Assembly (NCBI GenBank): GCA_016791285.1
Contig: JAEUMX010000202.1
Span: 1 to 7,896, forward strand
Length of the DNA stretch: 7,896 nt
Source: Burkholderiales bacterium
Lineage (GTDB): Bacteria > Pseudomonadota > Gammaproteobacteria > Burkholderiales > JAEUMW01
Reading direction: 5' to 3'
Shown here: positions 1-5,533 of the stretch, piece after piece
Numbering within the stretch: the stretch's first letter is position 1
Layout of the letters: each line of letters begins with the position of its first letter
Position numbers and translations under genes: made by a program
The notes under the pieces: generated by a model
Databases searched by the model: none
What the model was told of the DNA's origin: nothing
The model's input: the letters and a program-made list of their open reading frames with translations, nothing else

Positions 1-789
1 GAAGCCGGCGGAGCGGATGGCGTTCTCTATCACAAACTCATTCTGACGCGCGCGCCCGGTGTTGAACTGCCGAAGGTGGTAAGCGAGGGCGAGCAGCGCT
101 GCCTGTCCATAGCGGCATTCTTTGCGGAACTCAGCACCGCCGATGATCCTTCCGGCATCGTATTTGATGATCCTGTGTCTTCGCTCGACTACAGATGGCG
201 CGACGGTGTCGCGCGGCGGCTGGTGCAGGAAGCCAAGAGTCGGCAGGTCATTGTTTTCACACACGACGTTGTCTTCCTTCTGTTGCTCGAACAGTTCGCC
301 GACAAACAGGACATAGCGCAGCTTGACCAGCACGTTCGTCAGCTCTCGAAGGGTGCCGGCGTCTGCGCGGAGGAGTTGCCGTGGGTCGCGATGCCCGTCA
401 GGAAGAAGGTTGGATACCTGAAGAACGAATGGCAAGCCGCGGATAAACTCTTTCGCGACGGCCATCAGGCCACCTATGAGAAGGAGGGCAAGTACCTCTA
501 CGGCTTGCTACGCGAAGCCTGGGAACGCGCCGTTGAGGAAGTCCTTCTGGGCGGCATTGTCGAACGGTTCCGGCCTGGCGTTCAGACGCAGCACATTGGC
601 ACAATTGCGGACATCACGGCGGAGGATTGCCGAACCGTCGATACGGCGATGACGAAATGCTCGAAATGGCTACCGGGCCACGATCAGGCCGCAGCGGCGC
701 GCGCGCCGGTGCCTGAGCCACCGGAACTCAAGGCCGACATCCAGGCGCTGGAAAACTGGGTCGCCGCGATCCACAAGCGTCGCCGATGA
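1..789 (+). CDS. AAA/ABC-type ATPase, C-terminal part (5' end outside window)
   Basis: The frame is open from the first base, so only the last 262 residues are seen. Counting from the first codon, the fragment shows an ABC signature (SEGEQ, 28-32), a Walker B and D-loop stretch (GIVFDDPVSSLD, 52-63) and an H-loop histidine (FTHD, 86-89). This order is that of the C-terminal half of an SMC/Rad50-like ATPase, closest in feel to the AAA_13 group that includes PrrC/RloC-type proteins. The Walker A and any coiled coil must lie upstream. The remaining roughly 170 residues are mostly helical, with no nuclease motif that I recognise. The stop overlaps the next start (ATGA, 786-789), so the gene heads an operon with the two small genes that follow. 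GC is lower than in the right half of the window. Such ATPases often sit beside restriction or other defence genes, but a defence role here is inference. A GTG at 76 could start translation, but it would leave no Walker A, so it is not the true start. Confidence 0.85.
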   Translation, partial: EAGGADGVLYHKLILTRAPGVELPKVVSEGEQRCLSIAAFFAELSTADDPSGIVFDDPVSSLDYRWRDGVARRLVQEAKSRQVIVFTHDVVFLLLLEQFADKQDIAQLDQHVRQLSKGAGVCAEELPWVAMPVRKKVGYLKNEWQAADKLFRDGHQATYEKEGKYLYGLLREAWERAVEEVLLGGIVERFRPGVQTQHIGTIADITAEDCRTVDTAMTKCSKWLPGHDQAAAARAPVPEPPELKADIQALENWVAAIHKRRR

Positions 790-938
790 GGAAGACAGGG
801 GAGTCTGTTCAGGCCGACGGCCGAATCAGGCGGTGGGTGCAAGTGGCGGAGATGGAAGACCGCTACCTCGGGGTCGTGCTTCTTCCGGACGGCGAAACGA
901 TCCACAATGCATTCTTCGATCGACGGTTCATACCATGA
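786..938 (+). CDS. Small 50-aa protein, coupled to DUF2283 partner (DUF4258-like C-terminus?)
   Basis: A 50-codon frame starts at the ATG that overlaps the ATPase stop and ends in a TGA that overlaps the DUF2283 start (935-938), giving four-base ATGA overlaps at both ends. No clear Shine-Dalgarno precedes it, which fits termination-reinitiation coupling. The protein is basic at the N-terminus (GRIRRW, 12-17) and then has two strand-like segments ending in ETIHNAFFDRRF (37-48). From memory, the beta-strand end of small DUF4258-like proteins, which often precede DUF2283 genes, looks like this. The usual N-terminal helical part with a conserved His is missing. It may be an N-terminally truncated relic, or a separate short family. 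The tight packing argues that it is a real gene; its function is unknown. Confidence 0.62.
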   Translation: MRKTGESVQADGRIRRWVQVAEMEDRYLGVVLLPDGETIHNAFFDRRFIP

Positions 939-1132
939 AAATTCGCTACTTCGAAGACACCGACACGCTGCTTATCGAGTTTATGGAAGCATCGGTCGCC
1001 GAGACGCGCGATTTGGATGGGAACACGGTGCTGGATCTCGACGCGGACGGGAACATATGTGCCATCACTGTTGAGCACGCGTCGAAGCGTGCCGGAATCC
1101 CGCAGTTTTCCTACGAGCAGGTTACGGCGTAA
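935..1132 (+). CDS. DUF2283 family small protein
   Basis: This is a 65-residue protein of typical DUF2283 length and pattern. It opens with MKIRYFEDTDTLLIEF, continues with an acidic turn (ETRDLDGNTVLDLDADGNI, about 23-41) and closes with AITVEHASKRAG (43-54). The family is a compact beta-rich fold with no known enzymatic residues. DUF2283 genes commonly follow a DUF4258-type gene, and the pairs have been suggested to act as toxin-antitoxin modules, with DUF2283 as the likely antitoxin. That role is unproven. The start is the ATG at 935, which overlaps the upstream stop. A longer in-frame reading from 833 would cover most of the 50-aa gene and adds a sequence unlike the family, so it was not used. 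This is the last gene of the three-gene left module. Confidence 0.83.
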   Translation: MKIRYFEDTDTLLIEFMEASVAETRDLDGNTVLDLDADGNICAITVEHASKRAGIPQFSYEQVTA

Positions 1133-1158
1133 ACATCGGCTCAGGCGGACCTGTTCCC

Positions 1159-1173
1159 GCGAGCTTCGCTCGC
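1159..1173 (+). terminator. Short GC hairpin after the DUF2283 gene, possible weak terminator
   Basis: GCGAGC (1159-1164) and GCTCGC (1168-1173) form a perfect 6-bp stem around a TTC loop, 27 bp after the DUF2283 stop and 44 bp before the methyltransferase start. The tract after it (TTCCTGG) is a poor U-run, so intrinsic termination would be weak. It could also be a transcript-end stabiliser or a chance palindrome in GC-rich DNA. Confidence 0.3.
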
Positions 1174-1216
1174 TTCCTGGTGTGCTCAGCTGCGAGGGCT
1201 GTTAGAGAGACCGACC

Positions 1217-1999
1217 ATGTCAGAGTGGAACGCCAGCGGCTATCAAGCCATCTCGAGCCTGCAGGAGACGATGGCGGCCGAGGATCTCGCCCGGGTCACG
1301 CCGGGTCCGCGCGATCGCGTGCTCGACATCGGCTGCGGCAACGGCAAGATCACGGCTGCGATCGCCGACCGGATCCCCGAGGGCTCCGTGCTGGGCATCG
1401 ATCCCTCCCAGAACATGATCGACTTTGCGCGGGAGCATTACGGCTCATCCGTTCACGCGAACCTGCGCTTCGATATCGGCGACGCGCGCAACCTTCCTTA
1501 CGCCCGCGAATTCGATCGCATCGTCTCTTTCAACGCAGTGCACTGGGTGCCCGAGCAGGTGGCCGTGCTGCGCTCCATCCATGCCGCATTGAAGGCGGGC
1601 GGAGAGGCGCTGTTGCGGTTCGTGCCGGACGGGCGGCGGAAGTGCCTGGAAGACGTGATCGAAGACGTTTGCGCATCACCGCGGTGGGCCCGCTACTTCG
1701 AGACGCGGCAACGACCCTACGTCCATCCCACGCCGGACGCCTATCGCGCACTGGCGGAGCAGAACGGACTGAAGGTCCTGCGCATGGAGGTGGAAGACAA
1801 GGCATGGGACTTCGGCAGTCGTCGGGCCTTCTTCGACTTCTGCCACGTGACGTTTGCCGAATGGACGCGGTTTTTGCCGCAGCCGGAGTGGGCGGCGTTC
1901 ATCACCGAGGTGTTGGATCGGTATCAGCCGATCGCGGCTGACGACAGGGTCTTCAAGTTCTATCAGATGGAGGTCGTGCTGACCCCGGTCCAGTCCTAG
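1217..1999 (+). CDS. Class I SAM-dependent methyltransferase (trans-aconitate methyltransferase-like)
   Basis: This 260-residue cytosolic protein transfers a methyl group from S-adenosylmethionine to an unidentified acceptor. The Rossmann motifs are clear: motif I VLDIGCGNG (35-43), the acidic ribose-binding strand end GIDPSQNMI (60-68), the adenine-contact region with FDIGDA (85-90) and motif IV FNAVHW (105-110). The N-terminus (MSEWNASGY) recalls the W-N-x-x-x-Y opening of Tam, and the length matches Tam and juvenile-hormone-acid methyltransferase-like proteins. The C-terminal third (about 155-255) should form the substrate lid. The ATG at 1217 has a purine-rich AGAGAGA (1204-1210) 6 bp upstream. 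The gene is 84 bp downstream of the DUF2283 gene and has higher GC. It may belong to the chromosomal background, with its own promoter not recognised here. The substrate cannot be read from the sequence. Confidence 0.86.
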   Translation: MSEWNASGYQAISSLQETMAAEDLARVTPGPRDRVLDIGCGNGKITAAIADRIPEGSVLGIDPSQNMIDFAREHYGSSVHANLRFDIGDARNLPYAREFDRIVSFNAVHWVPEQVAVLRSIHAALKAGGEALLRFVPDGRRKCLEDVIEDVCASPRWARYFETRQRPYVHPTPDAYRALAEQNGLKVLRMEVEDKAWDFGSRRAFFDFCHVTFAEWTRFLPQPEWAAFITEVLDRYQPIAADDRVFKFYQMEVVLTPVQS

Positions 2000-2006
2000 T
2001 CGGCCA

Positions 2007-3341
2007 TTACGACGCCGACCCGGTGTCGTCGGTCGGAGTACGTTCCAGCAGTTCGTCGGCGGGAACGACGCTTTGGGTTGCCAGCACCTTGTCGATGCGC
2101 GTGCCGTCCATGTCGACGACCTCGAACGACCAGTCTTCCCACTCCACCTTCTCGCCGGTTCTCGGCACCTTGCCTGCGAGCAGCATGACCATCCCGCTCA
2201 ACGTGTGGTATCTGCCCTTGTCCTCGTCGGGCACCGCGCGCAGGTGCAGGCGGTCCTTGAGTTCGGGGATGGGGATGAAGCCGTCCAGCAGCCACGAGCC
2301 GTCCTCCCGTTGAATCGCCCAGGCGTCCTCGGGGGTCGAGGGCTTGAACTCGCCGATGATGGCCTCGAACACGTCCTGCAGGGTGACGAGACCTTGTACG
2401 TCCCCGTACTCGTCGACGACGAGCACGAACTGCACGTTCGACGAGCGGAAGTTCTCCAGCAACTCCATGCCGTTGAGCGTCTCGGGCACGTAGACGGCGG
2501 GCAGCAAGTCGGCATGAAGGTCGAACTGGTCGCCACGCATGCTCTGCGTAAGCAGGCCCTTGGCGGTCGCGATGCCGAGAATCTCCGACAGATCTTTCCG
2601 GCACACCGGGAAGCGCGAGTGCTCGGACTCGCGGAGCAGGCGCAACGACTCCTCGATCGGGGCATCGACGTTCAGATACGCGATCTCCGAACGCGGCGTC
2701 ATGAGCGACGCCACCTGGCGCTCGTCGAGTCGGAAGACGTTGCGCAACATGGCGCCCTCCTGGGCGTCGATGACGCCTGCTTCGGAGCCTTCAGCGAGGA
2801 TGGCGTGGATCTCGTCCTCGGTTACCGTCTGTGCCGTGGGTCGCGCGCCCAGCAGGCGCAGGACCAACTCGGTAGAGCCCGCCAGCAGCCGCACGAAGGG
2901 CTTGGTGAGCGCCGCCAGCCACAGGATCGGGCCCGCGACGAGCCGCGCGATCGCTTCGGGTCTGATCTGGCCCAGCCGCTTCGGCACCAGCTCCCCGAGG
3001 ATGATGGTGACGTAGGTGATGACGAGAACGACGAGACCGGTGGCGCCGATCTCGCTGGCTCGATCGGGGAACCCCAGTCCCTGCAGCCAGATGGAAAAGG
3101 GCTCGGCGAAAGTGGCTTGGCCGATGATGCCATTGAGCACACCGATCGCGGTGATGCCGATCTGCAGGGTGGACAGGAAACGAGTCGGGTGCTCGCCCAG
3201 CTCGATGGCCGCCTCGGCGCGCCGATCTCCGCTTTCCGCGAGCTGCCGCAGGCGCGGTTTGCGCGACGAAACCAGGGCAATCTCGGACATCGCGAAAAAG
3301 CCGTTGAGGAGTACGAGAGCAAACAGCAGCGCGATATCCAT
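2007..3341 (-). CDS. CorC/HlyC-family membrane protein (CNNM-CBS-CorC_HlyC), hemolysin-like transporter
   Basis: This 444-residue inner-membrane protein belongs to the CNNM/CorC group, linked to Mg2+/Co2+ export or tolerance; the 'hemolysin' name is historical. The domains run in the usual order. A DUF21/CNNM membrane domain (about 1-190) has hydrophobic segments near 3-24, 55-75, 99-118 and 133-160 and the signature ILGELVPKRLG (114-124). A CBS pair (about 205-332) ends with the typical VDEYGDVQGLVTLQDVFEAI (309-328). A CorC_HlyC domain (about 343-425) follows. The full length fits the family. The ATG at 3341 is preceded on the minus strand by GAAGAGGG (complement of 3352-3359), about 10 bp away. 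The 3' end converges with the methyltransferase, leaving 7 bp. The LysR gene lies 111 bp upstream on the same strand, so it probably has a separate promoter. Confidence 0.93.
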   Translation of the reverse strand: MDIALLFALVLLNGFFAMSEIALVSSRKPRLRQLAESGDRRAEAAIELGEHPTRFLSTLQIGITAIGVLNGIIGQATFAEPFSIWLQGLGFPDRASEIGATGLVVLVITYVTIILGELVPKRLGQIRPEAIARLVAGPILWLAALTKPFVRLLAGSTELVLRLLGARPTAQTVTEDEIHAILAEGSEAGVIDAQEGAMLRNVFRLDERQVASLMTPRSEIAYLNVDAPIEESLRLLRESEHSRFPVCRKDLSEILGIATAKGLLTQSMRGDQFDLHADLLPAVYVPETLNGMELLENFRSSNVQFVLVVDEYGDVQGLVTLQDVFEAIIGEFKPSTPEDAWAIQREDGSWLLDGFIPIPELKDRLHLRAVPDEDKGRYHTLSGMVMLLAGKVPRTGEKVEWEDWSFEVVDMDGTRIDKVLATQSVVPADELLERTPTDDTGSAS

Positions 3342-3452
3342 GGATGCGGCACCCTCTTCGCATGTGCTCGATGACGGTACTTTAGCGCATCGCCCTCACC
3401 GTCGCGGCTTCACGCCGGGCCCAGGAATTCGCGTGCATACGGCGAGGGCCGA

Positions 3453-4343
3453 TCAGCGCGCGAAAAGCTCGGCCACCCAATCCACGAATACCCGCACCTT
3501 TGCGGACAGGTGGCGGTTCTGCGGATACATGACGTAGACCGGCAGCGGATCGGTGGTCCAGTCTTCGAGCAGGCGTAGCAGGCGACCGTCCGCGAGCGCG
3601 TCGTCCACCAGGAAGCTCGGCGCGAGCGCTACCCCCAACCCCCCCAGCGCCGCGGCGGCGTATGCTTCGCCATCGTTCAGAGCGACGAACGTGTCGACAG
3701 ACGGAGTGACTTGTTCCCCGGCCCGGCTGAAGCTCCAGTCGACGATGCGACCCGTCTTCGGCATGAAGTAGCGAATGCAGCGGTGCCGCTCGAGGTCGCG
3801 GGGATGAGACGGCACGCCGAACCGCTCGAGGTACGCGGGTGTCGCGCAGGCGACGAAGGGATAGGTTGCCACGCGCCGTGCAACGAGGCTCGAGTCGCTT
3901 TGCTCACCGCCGCGTACCACGCAGTCCACGCCTTCCTCGTACAGGTCGACCGGGCGGTCCGTGCAACCGACTTCGAGCCGGATCTCCGGGTAGCGCTCGA
4001 AGAATTCCGGCAGCGACGGCACCAGAAGTTGCCGCCCGAACGACGCCGGCACGTCCACGCGCAGGCGGCCGTGGGGGGCTGTGCGCGTGCGCGAGAGCGC
4101 GCTTTCGGTCTCCTCGACTTCCGCGAGGATGCGCACACAACGTTCGTAGTAGGCGGCGCCGTCGGCGGTGACGCTCACGCGGCGCGTCGTGCGGTTGAGG
4201 AGCTTGACGCGCAGGTGTGCCTCCAGGCCCTGTACCAGCGTCGTGACCGACGCTTTCGGCAGGCGCAGAACGTCGGCGGCGCGGGTGAAGCTGCCCGCGT
4301 CCACCACCTGCACGAACACCTGCATCGCCTGCAGCCGATCCAT
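3453..4343 (-). CDS. LysR-type transcriptional regulator, BpeT-like, of the divergent efflux operon
   Basis: This 296-residue regulator has an N-terminal winged helix-turn-helix (about 1-60, with SFTRAADVLRLPKASVTTLV at 18-37), a linker helix with YYERCVRILAEVEE (65-78) and a two-lobed LysR substrate-binding domain (about 92-294). Its opening MDRLQAMQVF and the whole layout resemble the CrgA/BpeT-like branch rather than MexT. It is transcribed away from the efflux operon across a 127-bp gap, the classic arrangement for a LysR protein that activates its neighbour and represses itself. In Burkholderia, BpeT regulates bpeEF-oprC. Here the assignment rests on gene order and branch likeness. The ligand is unknown; salicylate-like aromatics are a possibility known from related systems. 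The ATG at 4343 has no visible Shine-Dalgarno just upstream (ATCACCATC), so it may be weakly translated or leaderless. Confidence 0.92.
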   Translation of the reverse strand: MDRLQAMQVFVQVVDAGSFTRAADVLRLPKASVTTLVQGLEAHLRVKLLNRTTRRVSVTADGAAYYERCVRILAEVEETESALSRTRTAPHGRLRVDVPASFGRQLLVPSLPEFFERYPEIRLEVGCTDRPVDLYEEGVDCVVRGGEQSDSSLVARRVATYPFVACATPAYLERFGVPSHPRDLERHRCIRYFMPKTGRIVDWSFSRAGEQVTPSVDTFVALNDGEAYAAAALGGLGVALAPSFLVDDALADGRLLRLLEDWTTDPLPVYVMYPQNRHLSAKVRVFVDWVAELFAR

Positions 4344-4350
4344 GATGGTG

Positions 4351-4424
4351 ATTCTAATTGTTCAGGAATACGAATGGTAAATTCAATGTGATGCGCTTTA
4401 TCCAGAAAAGGCGAACGAATATTC
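4351..4424. promoter_or_regulatory. Candidate LysR operator region with ATTC/GAAT inverted repeats
   Basis: The AT-rich gap between the divergent genes holds three copies of an ATTC/GAAT inverted-repeat theme. They are ATTC-N11-GAAT (4351-4369), GAAT-GGTAA-ATTC (4372-4384) and the perfect palindrome GAATATTC (4417-4424). LysR proteins bind interrupted dyads of about this size, usually one recognition site and one activation site near the -35 or -10. The first repeat is 8 bp from the LysR start, suited to autoregulation, and the last overlaps a possible -10 of the efflux operon. Function is inferred from position and symmetry only. Confidence 0.4.
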
Positions 4425-4425
4425 T
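4397..4425 (+). promoter_or_regulatory. Possible sigma70 promoter of the efflux operon
   Basis: TTTATC (4397-4402) and TATTCT (4420-4425) are 17 bp apart. They match the -35 consensus at three of six bases and the -10 at four of six. A start near 4432 would give a leader of about 40 bases before the TTG at 4471. The poor -35 would suit an activator-dependent promoter, and the palindrome at 4417-4424 overlaps the -10. Chance matches are common in such an AT-rich stretch. Confidence 0.28.
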
Positions 4426-4470
4426 GCGAAGCGTGGGGCTCAAAGCCCTCTGTTTCCGGAGACGATCACG

Positions 4471-4674
4471 TTGAATCGCGCCATTATCGCTGCCTTCCTT
4501 GCCACCACTGCTGCCGCCTTCGGTGTCGAGGCCGCCCTGGCGGCCGAGAGTGTGCAGTGCGAGGCGAGCCAACCGGTCCCGGAAGACGCGAAGGGCCGCC
4601 CAGGACGGCCGCTCGGTACCGTCGATACCTCGCCCCGCGAGGGCTGCGCGACACCGCGCACAGTGCGCGCCTGA
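4471..4674 (+). CDS. Exported N-terminal fragment, probably the signal peptide end of the LlpE-like hydrolase
   Basis: This 67-residue frame starts at a TTG preceded by CGGAGA (4457-4462) at a good 8-bp spacing. It encodes a clear Sec signal peptide: a short basic start (NR), a hydrophobic core (AIIAAFLATTAAAF, 4-17) and an ALA-AES cleavage site near 24/25. The mature part (GRPGRPLGTVDTSPREGC, 42-59) looks like genuine protein. The frame then hits TGA at 4672, and hydrolase sequence continues in the next frame with no gap in similarity-like texture. The same stretch in the hydrolase frame is Arg/Pro-rich and looks non-coding. The simplest view is one secreted hydrolase gene broken by a +1 insertion (or 2-base deletion) before 4672, real or a sequencing error. 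The alternative is a separate short exported protein. Confidence 0.55.
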   Translation: MNRAIIAAFLATTAAAFGVEAALAAESVQCEASQPVPEDAKGRPGRPLGTVDTSPREGCATPRTVRA

Positions 4675-4690
4675 GGCGGGACGGCTGCGA

Positions 4691-5533
4691 ATGCGGGCTC
4701 GGGTGCGCTCGCCGGGGGACTCATCCAGCACAGGGGTCACGGTCGCGAAGGCCTCTTTCCGCAGCAATGACCGCGAGCTGTGCGTCCGGCTTTACACGCC
4801 CGGCGCCATTCGCTGTCCGGGCGCGCTCGTGGTCCTGTTCCACGGTGGCGGCTTCGTGCGCGGCGGGCTCGATGCGATCGCCGCCACGGCGCAGACGATG
4901 TCGGCGCGGCTCGGTCTCGTGGTTGCCACGCCCGAGTACACGCTCGCCACGGTGCAGCCGTTTCCCGCTGCGGCCGAGGATGCCTACGCTGCGCTTGTCT
5001 GGGCGGGTGCCGCTGGCCGGCGGCGCGGGTGGGACGCGAAGCGGATCGCAGTCGCGGGCGAAGAAGCGGGCGGCAATCTCGCGGCCGCGACGGCGATGAT
5101 GGCGCGCGACCGCGGCGCGCCCGCGCTGGCGGCCCAGATCCTGGTCGGGCCCATGCTCGACCCGAGCCTCAGTTCACCCTCCATGCAACGGTTCGTGGCG
5201 AATGCCACGCATACGCCCGGTGTCTGCGGCGCGTGTTACCGCACGTACTTGCCGAACGCCGCGGATTGGCTCCACCCGTATGCCGCCCCGGTCTCCTCGA
5301 CGCGGCTAGCCGGCCTCGCGCCGGCGCTGATCGTCACGTGCGACGGCGATCCCTTGCGCGACGAGGCGGAGCACTACGGCGCGAAGCTGATCGCGGCCGG
5401 CGTGACGACGCAGGTCTCGCGTCAGCCCCGTATCGAAGCCGCCACACACTGCTGGACAGGCGATACGTGGACCGCGATCGAAGGATTTCTGCGCTCCCGG
5501 CTCGCGAGTCCGGGAGGAATGTCCCGTCCATGA
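4691..5533 (+). CDS. llpE: Alpha/beta hydrolase, hormone-sensitive-lipase type, LlpE-like, catalytic Ser replaced
   Basis: Read from the ATG at 4691 this is a 280-residue alpha/beta hydrolase-3 fold. It has the HSL oxyanion motif HGGG (51-54), the nucleophile-elbow region AVAGEEAGGNLAA (120-132), an acid loop CDGDPLRDE (217-225, catalytic Asp probably 220) and a possible catalytic His at 253. The elbow reads GEEAGG where active relatives read GDSAGG, so Glu125 stands in place of the Ser nucleophile and normal esterase activity is doubtful. Its place between the LysR gene and the RND adaptor matches llpE, the lipase-like first gene of Burkholderia bpeEF/ceoAB operons, whose role is poorly known. 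The frame is open further upstream, but the extra N-terminus is Arg/Pro-rich and unlikely. The real N-terminus is probably the signal-peptide fragment at 4471-4674, in another frame. The stop overlaps the adaptor start (ATGA, 5530-5533), so translation is coupled. Confidence 0.75.
   Translation: MRARVRSPGDSSSTGVTVAKASFRSNDRELCVRLYTPGAIRCPGALVVLFHGGGFVRGGLDAIAATAQTMSARLGLVVATPEYTLATVQPFPAAAEDAYAALVWAGAAGRRRGWDAKRIAVAGEEAGGNLAAATAMMARDRGAPALAAQILVGPMLDPSLSSPSMQRFVANATHTPGVCGACYRTYLPNAADWLHPYAAPVSSTRLAGLAPALIVTCDGDPLRDEAEHYGAKLIAAGVTTQVSRQPRIEAATHCWTGDTWTAIEGFLRSRLASPGGMSRP
5512..5518 (+). promoter_or_regulatory. Ribosome binding site that fixes the adaptor start
   Basis: GGGAGGA lies 11 bp before the ATG at 5530, inside the end of the hydrolase gene. 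It supports 5530 rather than the far upstream in-frame codons as the adaptor start. Confidence 0.55.

Noticed and set aside
1180..1941. A 253-codon frame overlapping the methyltransferase on the same strand
   Set aside because: The translation is Arg/Gly-rich with no motif, while the frame from 1217 shows all SAM-binding motifs.
2015..2036. CCGACC/GGTCGG inverted repeat near the convergent gene ends, as a terminator
   Set aside because: It lies inside the last CorC/HlyC codons, has a 10-base loop and no T-tract. It is more likely chance in GC-rich coding DNA.
2073..3374. A 433-codon open frame on + opposite the CorC/HlyC gene
   Set aside because: It is the antisense shadow of a convincing three-domain membrane protein. 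Its translation is rich in Arg, His, Gln and Asp with no domain motif, as expected when high-GC codons are read on the other strand.
3342..3452. Terminator or promoter between the LysR and CorC/HlyC genes
   Set aside because: A TAAAGT hexamer on the minus strand could be a -10, but no matching -35 and no hairpin with a T-tract were found, so nothing is called.
4714..4718. A run of five G as the site of the hydrolase frameshift
   Set aside because: The signal-peptide frame already stops at 4672, upstream of the run, so a single indel here could not join the two frames.
4780..5529. A 250-residue N-terminal extension of the adaptor
   Set aside because: It overlaps the hydrolase in another frame and is Arg-rich. 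The lipobox and the Shine-Dalgarno at 5512-5518 place the real start at 5530.
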